A stretch of DNA of 64,000 nucleotides from QZKY01 sp963666295 (GCA_963666295.1 OY762707.1:682001-746000); one strand, 5' to 3'. Positions 8,697 through 17,842 are shown, numbered from the stretch's first letter. Translations and numbers: made by a program. The notes: generated by a model not told the origin, from the sequence alone.

Positions 8697-9383
8697 TTAG
8701 CGAATGAGATGCGCTGCTTCGAGCAGTGATTGGACTATACCATCCGAGTCCATCTCCTGTACAGGTCGTCCGTAATTGTAGCCGTAAGACACACTTAGCA
8801 CCGGGCAGCCTGCTGCTCGCGCTGCTAGAGAGTCGTTGGTCGAATCGCCAATCGCCACAACCTCGTGCGGTGCCAGTTCGAAATCCTTGAACACAGCAGT
8901 CATCTGCATCGGATCAGGCTTCATTTTGGGTAGCGTATCGCCGCAGTAAATCACTTCAAAACAAGGGTGAATGCCCATTTTATGCAACAGTGGAATAGAA
9001 AACAGCGCTTGTTTGTTGGTGACGCAAGCCAGCCGCAAGCCCTTGTCACGCATTTTTTCCAGACCCTCAACGACTTCCGGGTATAGCTTGCTCCACTGCC
9101 CGTTAACAGCTTCGTAATGCTTGAGGAAGGAGGCTTCGGCATCGGGAATAAAGCGCGTTAGCTGATCTTCATTCCAATCCAGCGCCATGGCGTTGCGCAC
9201 CAGATACCTGAAGCCACGACCAACAAATTGCCGCACCGCCTCAATATCCAGCGGTGCCAGGGAAAAATCTTCGCGCACATGATTGACGGCAGCGTGAAAG
9301 TCCAGCGCCGTATCAACCATCGTGCCATCCAGATCAATGATGGCCGCGCGAATGGCGGCAAAAGGAGCGCCCGTGCGCATCAT
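8697..9383 (-). CDS. gph: Phosphoglycolate phosphatase (HAD family)
   Basis: 228 residues. HAD motif I is DLDGTMVDT, motif II is VTNK, motif III is in LPKMKPDP, and motif IV is IGDSTNDSLAA. The cap inserted after motif I is typical of Gph/CbbZ. It hydrolyses 2-phosphoglycolate. The start overlaps the rpe stop (TGATG arrangement), and the rpe-gph-trpE order is standard in Burkholderiales. The stop lies 20 bases before the Trp-rich leader. Confidence 0.9.
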   Translation of the reverse strand: MMRTGAPFAAIRAAIIDLDGTMVDTALDFHAAVNHVREDFSLAPLDIEAVRQFVGRGFRYLVRNAMALDWNEDQLTRFIPDAEASFLKHYEAVNGQWSKLYPEVVEGLEKMRDKGLRLACVTNKQALFSIPLLHKMGIHPCFEVIYCGDTLPKMKPDPMQMTAVFKDFELAPHEVVAIGDSTNDSLAARAAGCPVLSVSYGYNYGRPVQEMDSDGIVQSLLEAAHLIR

Positions 9384-10048
9384 CCCGCCAGCGCCAATTC
9401 TGCGCGCATGGCATCAATCACCGCCTTGTAATCCGGTTTGCCGAAAATGGCGGAACCGGCCACAAAAGTGTCCGCACCCGCCTGCGCGATTTCCCGAATG
9501 TTGGCTGGATTCACCCCGCCATCCACTTCCAGCATGATGTCGCGCCCGGATTCATCAATCATCTTCCGCACAGCTGCAATCTTCTTCAGCGCCTGCGGAA
9601 TAAAAGACTGCCCCCCAAAACCGGGGTTGACCGACATAATCAAAATGATGTCGAGCTTGTCCATCACATGCTCAAGGTAATTGAGTGATGTTGCCGGATT
9701 GAACACCAGCCCGGCCTTGCAGCCCTGATCACGAATCAGTTGCAGCGAGCGGTCAACATGGTCGGATGCTTCCGGGTGAAAGGTAATAATATTGGCCCCT
9801 GCCTTGGCAAAATCGGGAATGATGCGATCAACCGGCTTCACCATCAGATGCACATCAATCGGCACATCAACATGGGGGCGAATCGCCTGACATACCATCG
9901 GCCCGATCGTCAGATTGGGAACGTAGTGATTGTCCATCACATCAAAGTGGATGATATCTGCGCCTGCAGCAACCACGTTTTTCACTTCGTCACCAAGGCG
10001 GGCAAAGTCGGCAGATAAAATACTGGGAGCGATACGGTAAGTCGTCAT
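9380..10048 (-). CDS. rpe: Ribulose-phosphate 3-epimerase
   Basis: 222 residues, the normal length. The TIM barrel has APSILSADFARLG at the start, the metal site HFDVMDNHYVPN, VNPGFGGQSFIP and the phosphate-binding LEVDGGVN with SAIFG near the end. It interconverts ribulose-5-phosphate and xylulose-5-phosphate. It is the first gene of the leftward rpe-gph-trpE block and is divergent from mltA with 106 bp between them. Confidence 0.96.
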   Translation of the reverse strand: MTTYRIAPSILSADFARLGDEVKNVVAAGADIIHFDVMDNHYVPNLTIGPMVCQAIRPHVDVPIDVHLMVKPVDRIIPDFAKAGANIITFHPEASDHVDRSLQLIRDQGCKAGLVFNPATSLNYLEHVMDKLDIILIMSVNPGFGGQSFIPQALKKIAAVRKMIDESGRDIMLEVDGGVNPANIREIAQAGADTFVAGSAIFGKPDYKAVIDAMRAELALAG

Positions 10049-10154
10049 ATTGTTTCACTTTTAAAGTAATGCGTTATTTTATACTCATGCTATAGATCAG
10101 CCCGCTGCTTTGGCCTTTTAATTCATTGCGCACAAACTTTTCCGGAACTTTTCC

Positions 10155-11369
10155 ATGTCTTTCTTTTCTGTACGCACCACACATAGACGCACGCTTGGCC
10201 TGATCGTTGCCATTGCATCACTATTGGCACTGACATCATGCAAAAAACCGGAAACAAAGCCAGAACCGAAACCCCAACCCTTGAAGGAAGTCAAACCACC
10301 TTTGCGCGAGCCTGTATCCTTTGCCGACCTCCCTGGCTGGTCATCCGACAACCTGACAGAAGCATGGCCGGCTTTTCTTGCCTCATGCAGCAAACTAAAA
10401 CACAAAGCCGAGTGGAATGCCGTATGTGAAGACGCTCAACGTATTGACGCCGTTAAAGAGCAAGAAATCCGCACTTTTTTCGAGTCACGCTTTACCCCCT
10501 TTTTGTTAAGAAATCTCGATGGCACCGAAACCGGGCTGGCGACCGGTTATTACGAACCGTTTTTGACCGGTTCGCGAACGCAAACGGAACGCTTTAATAC
10601 GCCTTTGCATGGCGTTCCAGACGATTTGCTTTCGATTGATCTGGCCAGCGTTTACCCGGAACTGAAAGGCAAGCATCTCCGTGGCCGGGTTAAAGGCAAT
10701 AAAGTCGTGCCTTATTTTTCCCGGGAAGAGCTCGTGCCGTCCGAAAAGATGGCTGAAAAAGTCTTGCTATGGGTTGACGATCCGATTGACGCATTTTTCC
10801 TGCAAATTCAAGGATCTGGACGCGTGCAACTTGTGGACACAGGTGAAGTTGTTCGCGTTTCGTTTGCAGATGTTAACGGCCACCCCTATCAATCCATTGG
10901 GAAATACCTGGTCGAACAAGGCGCTTTAACGCTTGACCAGGCTTCCGCTCAGGGCATCAAAAACTGGCTCGCAAAAAACCCAACCGAGAAAGACGCCTTG
11001 CTTAACGTGAATCCGCGCTACGTCTTCTTCCGTGAAGATGCAATAGGCAACCCGGCACAAGGGCCTTTGGGCGCACTGGCCGTTCCGATAACGCCAAAAC
11101 GCACCATCGCCGTCGACCCAGAGTTTATCCCGCTTGGCGCACCCGTTTTTCTGGCGACCAGTCAACCCAATTCGGAACGAGCACTGAGACAGCTCGTCAT
11201 GGCACAAGATACCGGTGGCGCCATTAAAGGGGGGGTGCGTGCCGATTTTTTCTGGGGATTCGGAAAGACCGCCGGCGAAAGGGCAGGAACAATGAAGCAG
11301 ACAGCGCAAATGTGGTTATTACTACCAAAACCGCGTACGCCGGTTTCTGTTCAAACCAAAGAAAAATAG
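10155..11369 (+). CDS. mltA: Membrane-bound lytic murein transglycosylase A
   Basis: 404 residues. A lipoprotein signal peptide has lipobox LTSC (Cys about residue 29), followed by a Lys/Pro linker. The MltA barrel carries LATGYYEPFLTGSRTQTERF and FFLQIQGSGRVQL. The C-terminal 3D domain has MAQDTGGAIKGGVRADFFWG with the catalytic Asp. It cleaves the MurNAc-GlcNAc bond to give anhydro-muropeptides, anchored in the outer membrane. It stands alone, divergent from rpe. Confidence 0.93.
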   Translation: MSFFSVRTTHRRTLGLIVAIASLLALTSCKKPETKPEPKPQPLKEVKPPLREPVSFADLPGWSSDNLTEAWPAFLASCSKLKHKAEWNAVCEDAQRIDAVKEQEIRTFFESRFTPFLLRNLDGTETGLATGYYEPFLTGSRTQTERFNTPLHGVPDDLLSIDLASVYPELKGKHLRGRVKGNKVVPYFSREELVPSEKMAEKVLLWVDDPIDAFFLQIQGSGRVQLVDTGEVVRVSFADVNGHPYQSIGKYLVEQGALTLDQASAQGIKNWLAKNPTEKDALLNVNPRYVFFREDAIGNPAQGPLGALAVPITPKRTIAVDPEFIPLGAPVFLATSQPNSERALRQLVMAQDTGGAIKGGVRADFFWGFGKTAGERAGTMKQTAQMWLLLPKPRTPVSVQTKEK

Positions 11370-11526
11370 CTTTGCGTTTCAGGCTGCTAACGACCTCTGA
11401 ATACGTCAACCAATTGAGGCAGCTCAAATTGAAATGAACCACGTCATTACTTTTCAACTCAGGGTTTCGCCAATGAATGAATGTGAGCTATGCTCTTACT
11501 GTTAACAATAACTGTCGAGGAAACCC

Positions 11527-11799
11527 ATGGCCAAACAAAATGTAAGGCGCCTGCTAGAGGAACTGCATGCCTCGTTATCGAAAACAGAGAACCCCGACGC
11601 AGAATTGCGGGCACTATTAAAGCAACTTGAGGACGATATTCATCAGCTGCTGATAAACAATCCGGAAAATACGGCTAGCCCGGCCTCGATGCTCACCGAG
11701 CAGCTTCGTGCGCTCGGCACACGGTTTGCAAACGACCACCCTCAGTTGGATCCTATATTACGAGAACTGGCTGATACGCTCGGAAAAATGGGCATTTGA
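11527..11799 (+). CDS. DUF4404 family small protein
   Basis: 90 residues, predicted all-helical, with no signal peptide or membrane segment. RRLLEELHASLSKTENPDAE and the C-terminal DPILRELADTLGKMGI match the DUF4404 family of short proteobacterial proteins. No function is known. The ATG follows an AGGAAA ribosome site at good spacing. It is convergent with uspA. Confidence 0.75.
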   Translation: MAKQNVRRLLEELHASLSKTENPDAELRALLKQLEDDIHQLLINNPENTASPASMLTEQLRALGTRFANDHPQLDPILRELADTLGKMGI

Positions 11800-11858
11800 T
11801 GCAGGAGCCATCTCCTTCATCATGGCAGATCGCTCCTGCAACTATTCATCCAGCATTT

Positions 11859-12296
11859 CTAGCGATAAACAACAACAGGGATCGTCGCCTGCGCAAGCAC
11901 TTTTTGCGTTTCGCTTCCCAGAAACAGTTTATTCAAGCCTTTGCGCCCGTGGGAGGACATGAAAATGCAATCGCATCCATGCTCTATTGACGCCTTGACG
12001 ATTTCTCCGGCCGGACTGGATGATTTGGCAACGTAAGCTTCACACGGCAAACCTGCCGCCTCAACGGCATCCTTCAACTTTTTGATATGCCCGTTGGCTT
12101 GGCTCAGCATGCTCTGCTCATGCTCTTTGACATCCACGCCGCCCAGACCTTCAAAAGGAGAAAAAGAAATCGGCACCACAACCGAAATGCCCAATATCTG
12201 GCAATCTGGAACAATCTTTGCGAATTGTATTGCTGCCTCGACCACCTTGTCAGATAGCGGCGTACCATCTGTCGGCACCAGTATTTTCTTGAACAT
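11859..12296 (-). CDS. Universal stress protein UspA family
   Basis: 145 residues from the ATG at 12294-12296, which follows GGGGAG; a longer in-frame start to 12377 adds unrelated residues. The N-terminus MFKKILVPTDGTPLSDKVVEA is the Usp ATP-binding beta strand. The C-terminal SSHGRKGLNKLFLGSETQKVL is the G-x2-G-x-GS nucleotide loop, and IPVVVYR ends the fold. It is a cytoplasmic stress protein; the exact subclass is not clear. Confidence 0.9.
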   Translation of the reverse strand: MFKKILVPTDGTPLSDKVVEAAIQFAKIVPDCQILGISVVVPISFSPFEGLGGVDVKEHEQSMLSQANGHIKKLKDAVEAAGLPCEAYVAKSSSPAGEIVKASIEHGCDCIFMSSHGRKGLNKLFLGSETQKVLAQATIPVVVYR

Positions 12297-12864
12297 GCAC
12301 TCCCCTTTCGAAACATGAATTGGTGTTACCCCTAATTCGACAGCATAACGAACTCTTAGGACTTTTCCTTGTGTCAAATCAAATACATTTTCTGGTTCAG
12401 ATAATGCAGGGAAGATGAACTGTTCGTCAAATTAGGCAAATCAATGCGCAAATCAAACAAAAAACCAGTCGCGCACCCCACAACGGCTACTCAAAACCAT
12501 TATCCTATTCTTTTGAAATAGTACCCACGAAGTGTACATGTACATCGAGCACAAACATACAAGTTGTAACCCATTTAATGTTCTATATTGGTGCATACGT
12601 GTTGAAATTGTGCACAGTAACTGCAAATAATATTTTTTTTCAAAAAAATTATTACAAAAATACCATGCAATGCAACATATTGATTTTAAAGAAATTATTT
12701 TTTGCAACTTGATTGGGCAATTTGTTGAACCCCGCATGAAATCTCGCTTTCATCGCTGTCAAGGGGGGATTTTTCACAATGTTTTCCACAGGTTTTGTGG
12801 ATAGCGAAAATTTTCCTTTTCATACGACTGTTTAGCTCACCTCTTAAGGATTTACATTAAGTTT
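12297..12864. other. 568-bp AT-rich intergenic region between divergent uspA and priA
   Basis: Roughly 12540-12760 is very A/T rich with long T and A runs. It contains no ORF with coding character; a 94-codon minus-strand frame here is a composition artefact. Near priA there are two DnaA-box-like sites, listed separately. The priA promoter probably lies between 12780 and 12864, but I did not find a clear -35/-10 pair. Confidence 0.6.
12782..12804. promoter_or_regulatory. Inverted pair of DnaA-box-like sequences upstream of priA
   Basis: TTTTCCACA at 12782-12790 and TGTGGATAG at 12796-12804 (reverse CTATCCACA) each match the consensus TTATCCACA at 8 of 9 positions, facing each other 5 bases apart. 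A weaker 7/9 site, TTTTTCACA, is at 12770-12778. They lie next to an AT-rich stretch, 60 bp before priA. Confidence 0.45.
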
Positions 12865-14892
12865 ATGCAGATTTGTTTTTTACAAATCGCAATCGATGCA
12901 CCACTTGACACCCTGTTCGATTACAGGTGGATTCTGGAACGTGACGATGCGCCATTACCGCAAACTGGTCAGCTCGTTCTGGTGCCGTTTGGCAGGCGGG
13001 AAGCGATCGGACTGATTGTTGCAGTTCGCGAAGATTCGGACATGCCAGCAGAAAAACTGCGCGATGCTCTGGAAATCCGTACGCAAGTTCCGCAACTCTC
13101 GGAGGCATGGCTTGATTTGTCCCGCTTTGCAGCCAAGTATTACCAGCGGTCGCTAGGTGAAGTCGCGATTCCCTGCCTGCCCAAAAAGCTGCGCGCCCCC
13201 AAGTCGGTTTCGATTGATCGCGCACTGAAAAAGCTGGCGAAGGAAGCGGCGCTTCCCGCCACGCAACCCCAGCCTGATGCGCCCGAACTAAACGGAACAC
13301 AGCATGCTGCCGTCACGGCCATTACGGAAGCTCAACATTTCACCCCTTTCCTCCTGCACGGTGTCACTGGCAGCGGCAAGACCGAGGTCTATCTGCAATC
13401 GTCCGCCCAAGTTCTGGCACGCACGCCCAATGCCCAGATTCTGATTCTGGTGCCGGAAATCAACCTCACGCCCCAACTTGAAAAAAGTGTTTGTGACCGC
13501 TTTCCAGAAACCCACATCGTGACGCTGCACAGCGGACTGGCCGAAGCGGAGCGCCTGAGGAACTGGCTCTCTGCGCACACGGGACAGGCACAAATCATTC
13601 TCGGCACCCGGCTCGCCATTCTGGCGTCACTGCCGCACCTGCAACTTATTGTCGTCGATGAGGAGCACGACCCCTCCTACAAGCAACAGGAAGGACTACG
13701 ATATTCGGCCCGCGATTTGGCCGTCTGGCGTGCACAGCAACTCGACATTCCCATTGTGATGGGGTCAGCCACCCCATCGCTGGAAAGCTGGTCACACGCC
13801 AGAAATAACCGCTACAAAATGCTGTCACTGCCAGAAAGAGCCGTACAGGATGCCGCGTTGCCAACCATCCGCCTCGTCGACGCCGGTCGCAATCAAATGG
13901 TGGATGGCTACACGGCAGCCATGCTGGCCGCCATTCAGTTACGTCTGGAACGCAACGAACAATCACTGCTCTTCCTCAACCGACGCGGCTATGCGCCCGT
14001 GCTGACCTGCTACGCATGCGGATGGGTCAGCCACTGTCCACGCTGCACAGCCTTCATGGTCCTGCATCAGCCGGATCGCCGCCTGCGCTGCCATCACTGC
14101 AGTCTGGAGATATCGATTCCACATCATTGCCCAACCTGCGGCAATGTGGATTTACAACCACTCGGACGCGGCACGCAACGCATCGAAGAAAGCCTGCACA
14201 CACATTTCCCCGATGCCAACATCTTGCGTATTGACGCTGACTCGACTCGCCGCAAAGGCAGTGCGCAAGCCGCCTTTCAATCCGTACACGAAGGCGAAGT
14301 CGATATCCTGATCGGTACGCAAATGGTCGCAAAAGGGCACGACTTCCAGAACCTGACGCTGGTCGGCGTACTCAACCCGGACACCGCCCTGTTTTCGCAC
14401 GACTACCGCGCCAGCGAGCGCCTGTTTGCACAGCTGATGCAGGTCGCAGGTCGTGCCGGTCGTGCCGCGCAAAAAGACGGCAGCGAAAGCGAAGTCCTGA
14501 TCCAGACCCGCTATCCGCAACACCCGCTCTACGCAGCGCTACAAGCGCACGACTACGGCGTGTTTGCCAATGCACTGCTGGAAGAGCGGCAACAAGCCAG
14601 TCTGCCACCCTACTCCTATCAAGCGCTGCTACGCGCCGAAGCGCGGGAACTGGAAGACGCGATTGATTTTCTGGAACAAGCCGCCAAACTCGCGCGACAC
14701 CCGCAAGTCACCGTCAACGACCCGATCCCGATGACTGTTACCCGCGTCGCCAATGTCAACCGCGCACAACTGCTGCTGGAATCGGTTTCGCGTGCAGCGC
14801 TGCAAGCCATGCTGCGGCAGTGGATGCCGCAATTAAGGGGGATGAAGACGAGGGTGAGGTGGACGTTGGAGGTTGATCCGGCGGATATTTAG
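12865..14892 (+). CDS. priA: Primosomal protein N' (replication restart helicase PriA)
   Basis: 675 residues, somewhat shorter than E. coli PriA. The N-terminal DNA 3'-end-binding domain runs to about 105. Walker A GVTGSGKTEVY lies near 166-173 and DEEH near 264. The zinc-binding insert starts near residue 382 with CYACGW, CPRC, CHHC and CPTCGN. Motifs V and VI (GTQMVAKGHDFQNLTLVGV and QVAGRAGRA) are complete. It reloads the replisome at stalled forks. It is monocistronic; a possible DnaA-box pair lies upstream. Confidence 0.95.
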   Translation: MQICFLQIAIDAPLDTLFDYRWILERDDAPLPQTGQLVLVPFGRREAIGLIVAVREDSDMPAEKLRDALEIRTQVPQLSEAWLDLSRFAAKYYQRSLGEVAIPCLPKKLRAPKSVSIDRALKKLAKEAALPATQPQPDAPELNGTQHAAVTAITEAQHFTPFLLHGVTGSGKTEVYLQSSAQVLARTPNAQILILVPEINLTPQLEKSVCDRFPETHIVTLHSGLAEAERLRNWLSAHTGQAQIILGTRLAILASLPHLQLIVVDEEHDPSYKQQEGLRYSARDLAVWRAQQLDIPIVMGSATPSLESWSHARNNRYKMLSLPERAVQDAALPTIRLVDAGRNQMVDGYTAAMLAAIQLRLERNEQSLLFLNRRGYAPVLTCYACGWVSHCPRCTAFMVLHQPDRRLRCHHCSLEISIPHHCPTCGNVDLQPLGRGTQRIEESLHTHFPDANILRIDADSTRRKGSAQAAFQSVHEGEVDILIGTQMVAKGHDFQNLTLVGVLNPDTALFSHDYRASERLFAQLMQVAGRAGRAAQKDGSESEVLIQTRYPQHPLYAALQAHDYGVFANALLEERQQASLPPYSYQALLRAEARELEDAIDFLEQAAKLARHPQVTVNDPIPMTVTRVANVNRAQLLLESVSRAALQAMLRQWMPQLRGMKTRVRWTLEVDPADI

Positions 14893-15231
14893 GAAGCGCT
14901 GAATAAGAGTTTGCTTGGCGATTTGAAGCGCTGCGCCCCTTTTTTAGAAACTCAACAGCGGTTTTGGCTTGCCGGGGGTAGCCCGGCAGCTACCTACTTT
15001 TCTTGCTTCGCCAAGAAAAGTAGGCAAAAGAAGGCGACCGCAAAGACGCTTTGTTTCCGCTTCCAGTGCAGCAAAAGACGGGAAACAAAAACAACTCGCT
15101 GACGCTCAGACATTTTTTGTTTCTGATCCGCTTTTGCCTTCTGTCAGCGGCAGCGTCTGATGCGGATTAAAACCAAACACTGCCATAAATTGTGGCCTGA
15201 CCCAATTGCACAAACAAAGTATGCGCTTTAG
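14893..15231. repeat. Composite palindromic intergenic sequence downstream of priA
   Basis: No gene is evident. Three hairpins lie in series: GCCGGG/CCCGGC (14971-14987); a perfect 12-bp stem 14994-15005/15012-15023 with loop CTTCGC; and a 10-bp stem 15082-15091/15114-15123 (GAAACAAAAA/TTTTTGTTTC). The start, GGAAGCGCTGAATAA, resembles the end of the repeat at 23679-23788. The design looks like a dispersed chromosomal repeat, but copy number needs the whole genome. Confidence 0.55.
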
Positions 15232-15969
15232 TTATTCACTCATCCGTATAAGGTGTCGAAATTCCGTTGTGGCACCTACTTCGTTGCCTGGACCACGGCG
15301 ACGATAAGCAACCATATCTCCTTGTTTAAATTGAACACCAAGAAACTCAAATGGCGCGAGCACTAAGTACGGCTCCCATTCCTCAATATGTTCTAGTACA
15401 TCACTTCTTTCTATTTTAATTCGGCCATTATCCGTCATAGACCATGAGCTAACAGCCCTCATTTTTTTCATAGTTTCAAAAAATGCTGGGTTTATGGTGC
15501 AGCCAGTGGCCTTATACATAACTGCATGTTGAGCTTTACCGTCTGAACGATAGATAACAGCATCACATCTATTCTTCGGCATGCCTGCAACACCAGCATT
15601 ACGCATTCTCGGCCCAACTCGAAGCTTCTGAGAAGACTCTGGAAATAACCATTCACCCATAATTTCGTTACGCGTTGCTTTGCGCAACTCGGAACGGTAT
15701 GGAGAAAACGGGCACGGACTTGTTTCCCAAACGGCGGCAACATAATCCTTGGAAGTAACATCCGTTATACCGTTAGCCCTTAAGTGCTTCATAGCTTCCT
15801 TATGGAAAACCGGCGGAGCAGCACAAACTGTTTTGCCTACGTGTTTTATAAATAGCCAATTCATCAACGCCCTGTGCTGGTTTGCCACAGTCTCACTTGA
15901 TTGCGCCAAAGTAGAAAAATGTAGCGAACACAATAATGCAAAGGCAACAAAGTTTTTATTTGTTTTCAC
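15232..15969 (-). CDS. Unrecognised secreted protein in a repeat-flanked patch
   Basis: 245 residues from a GTG start preceded by GGGAG at good spacing. A signal peptide (MKTNKNFVAFALLCSLHFST, cleavage near LAQ) indicates export. The mature part has four Cys, in VCAAPP, SPCPF, KNRCDA and TGCTI, possibly two disulfides. There is no membrane segment, and I do not recognise a family. Base and codon use is more A/T rich than the neighbours. It sits alone between palindromic repeats on both sides, separating priA from ettA, which suggests acquired DNA. Some short exported immunity-type proteins look similar in design, but nothing here proves that. Confidence 0.6.
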   Translation of the reverse strand: MKTNKNFVAFALLCSLHFSTLAQSSETVANQHRALMNWLFIKHVGKTVCAAPPVFHKEAMKHLRANGITDVTSKDYVAAVWETSPCPFSPYRSELRKATRNEIMGEWLFPESSQKLRVGPRMRNAGVAGMPKNRCDAVIYRSDGKAQHAVMYKATGCTINPAFFETMKKMRAVSSWSMTDNGRIKIERSDVLEHIEEWEPYLVLAPFEFLGVQFKQGDMVAYRRRGPGNEVGATTEFRHLIRMSE

Positions 15970-16030
15970 TCGGTGCTCCCATTTAATTTTTATTACTTTT
16001 CCTACCTATCTGCTTCCGAAATTTCCAAGC

Positions 16031-16055
16031 AGAATGGGGAAACACTCCCCATTCT
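16031..16055. repeat. Perfect 10-bp hairpin
   Basis: AGAATGGGGA, loop AACAC, TCCCCATTCT. It lies between the upstream end of the orphan secreted gene and the larger inverted repeat at 16069-16170. No T-run follows on either strand, so a simple terminator is unlikely. Confidence 0.6.
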
Positions 16056-16068
16056 CATAAGTCACTTA

Positions 16069-16170
16069 ATTCCGGCTCCAAATCGTTTGTAGCGAGGCGG
16101 CGCGCCGCAGGCAGTACTTGTAGTACGGCAAGGCGATGCCAACAAAGCTACAGGCGATTTAAGCCGGAAT
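16069..16170. repeat. 102-bp inverted-repeat element next to the ettA stop
   Basis: The outer arms (16069-16093 and 16147-16170) are imperfect inverses, beginning ATTCCGGCT and ending AGCCGGAAT and including AAATCG and GTAGC. Inside are the perfect palindrome GCGGCGCGCCGC and a GTAC...GTAC pair. It ends 4 bp from the ettA stop. The nested structure resembles short dispersed palindromic elements of the BIME/REP kind; it may also act as the ettA terminator. Confidence 0.6.
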
Positions 16171-16174
16171 ACAA

Positions 16175-17842
16175 CTAACGAGTAACAGGCTTATATCGAA
16201 TCCGCTTCGGTTTGGCGCCCTCTGCTCCCAAACGCTTCACCTTGTCCGCCTCGTATTCGTGATAGTTGCCATCAAAGAAGGTCACTTGCGAATCCCCTTC
16301 AAACGCCAGAATATGGGTTGCGATACGATCGAGGAACCAGCGGTCATGCGAAATAATCAGCGCACAACCGGCGAATTCCAGCAGCGCATCTTCCAGCGCG
16401 CGCAGCGTTTCCACGTCCAAATCATTGGAAGGTTCGTCCAGCAGCAACACGTTCCCGCCTTCAAGCAGGGTTTTGGCCAGATGCAGCCTGCCGCGCTCAC
16501 CGCCGGAGAGTGAGCCAACTTTTTTCTGCTGGTCGGAACCCTTGAAGTTGAAGCGCCCGATGTAGGCACGCGAATGCATTTCGAATTTTCCGACCGTCAG
16601 TATGTCCGCACCGCCGGAAACATCTTCAAATACGGTCTTGTCACCATCCAGGTCTTCACGTGACTGATCAACCATTGCTATGTGCGCGGTAGCACCGATT
16701 ACAATTTCGCCGCTGTCCGGCTGTTCTTTGCCGGTAATCATGCGGAACAAGGTTGATTTACCGGCGCCGTTCGGGCCGATAATCCCGACAATCGCGCCTG
16801 GCGGCACGCGGAAGCTGAGATTATCGATCAGCAGGCGGTCGCCGTAGCCTTTTGAAACGCCCTTGAATTCGATGACCTCATTACCCAGGCGCTCGGCCAC
16901 CGGGATGAAGATTTCCTGCGTTTCGTTACGTTTCTGGTATTCGTATTCGGACAGTTCGCTAAAGCGTGCCAGACGTGCCTTGCTCTTGGCCTGACGGCCT
17001 TTCGGATTCTGGCGCACCCATTCCAGTTCTTTCTTGATCGCTTTCTGGCGCGCAGATTCACTGGCTTCTTCCTGCTTCAGGCGATCTTCCTTTTGCTCCA
17101 GCCAGGAGCTGTAATTGCCTTTCCACGGAATGCCCTGACCGCGATCCAGTTCCAGAATCCATTCGGCCGCATTATCAAGGAAGTAGCGGTCATGCGTAAT
17201 CGCCACTACAGTGCCCGGGAAGCGCAGCAGGAATTGCTCCAGCCACTCAACCGACTCGGCATCCAGATGGTTGGTCGGCTCGTCCAGGAGCAGCATGTCC
17301 GGGCGCGAAAGCAACAAACGGCACAGTGCCACGCGACGCTTTTCACCACCGGAAAGCACGCCAACCTTGGCATCCCATGGCGGCAAGCGCAATGCATCTG
17401 CGGCCATTTCCAGTTGCTGCTCCAGATTGCCGCCATCTGCCGCTGCCAGAATCGCTTCCAGCCGCGCCTGTTCTTCGGCCAGTTTGTCAAAATCTGCATC
17501 CGGTTCGGCATAGGCCGCGTAGACCTCGTCTAGCTTGGCGCGCGCTTCAAACGCTTCGCCAAGCCCTCCCTCGACCGTCTCACGCACCGTCAGCGCCGGA
17601 TCCAGCTCCGGCTCTTGCGGCATGTAGCCGATATTCAGGCCGGGCATCGGTCGCGCCTCACCCAGAATGTCCGTGTCAACACCAGCCATGATCCGGAGCA
17701 AAGAGGACTTGCCGGAACCATTCAAACCCAGTACGCCAATCTTGGCGCCCGGGAAAAAGGAGAGGGAAATGTCTTTCAGAATCTGACGCTTGGGCGGAAC
17801 AATCTTGCCCACGCGATTCATCGTATATACGTATTGAGCCAT
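16175..17842 (-). CDS. ettA: Energy-dependent translational throttle protein EttA (ABC-F)
   Basis: 555 residues from the ATG at 17840-17842, the same length as E. coli EttA; a longer frame to 17911 adds unrelated residues. Two ABC domains: Walker A GLNGSGKSSLL and GPNGAGKSTLF, signatures LSGGEKRRV and LSGGERGRL, and Walker B LLLDEPTNHLD and LLLDEPSNDLD. No membrane segments. The linker carries the Arg/Lys-rich KSKARLARF region and the N-terminal arm insert typical of ABC-F. It binds the ribosomal E site and gates elongation in response to the ATP/ADP ratio. Confidence 0.95.
   Translation of the reverse strand: MAQYVYTMNRVGKIVPPKRQILKDISLSFFPGAKIGVLGLNGSGKSSLLRIMAGVDTDILGEARPMPGLNIGYMPQEPELDPALTVRETVEGGLGEAFEARAKLDEVYAAYAEPDADFDKLAEEQARLEAILAAADGGNLEQQLEMAADALRLPPWDAKVGVLSGGEKRRVALCRLLLSRPDMLLLDEPTNHLDAESVEWLEQFLLRFPGTVVAITHDRYFLDNAAEWILELDRGQGIPWKGNYSSWLEQKEDRLKQEEASESARQKAIKKELEWVRQNPKGRQAKSKARLARFSELSEYEYQKRNETQEIFIPVAERLGNEVIEFKGVSKGYGDRLLIDNLSFRVPPGAIVGIIGPNGAGKSTLFRMITGKEQPDSGEIVIGATAHIAMVDQSREDLDGDKTVFEDVSGGADILTVGKFEMHSRAYIGRFNFKGSDQQKKVGSLSGGERGRLHLAKTLLEGGNVLLLDEPSNDLDVETLRALEDALLEFAGCALIISHDRWFLDRIATHILAFEGDSQVTFFDGNYHEYEADKVKRLGAEGAKPKRIRYKPVTR

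Noticed and set aside
12453..12737. 94-codon minus-strand ORF in AT-rich DNA
   Set aside because: No ribosome site, unusual residue make-up and complete overlap with A/T runs; it is a composition artefact.
12540..12864. Chromosomal replication origin
   Set aside because: Only two or three DnaA-like boxes and no dnaA, rpmH, gidA or parAB nearby; kept only as a possible DnaA-binding site.
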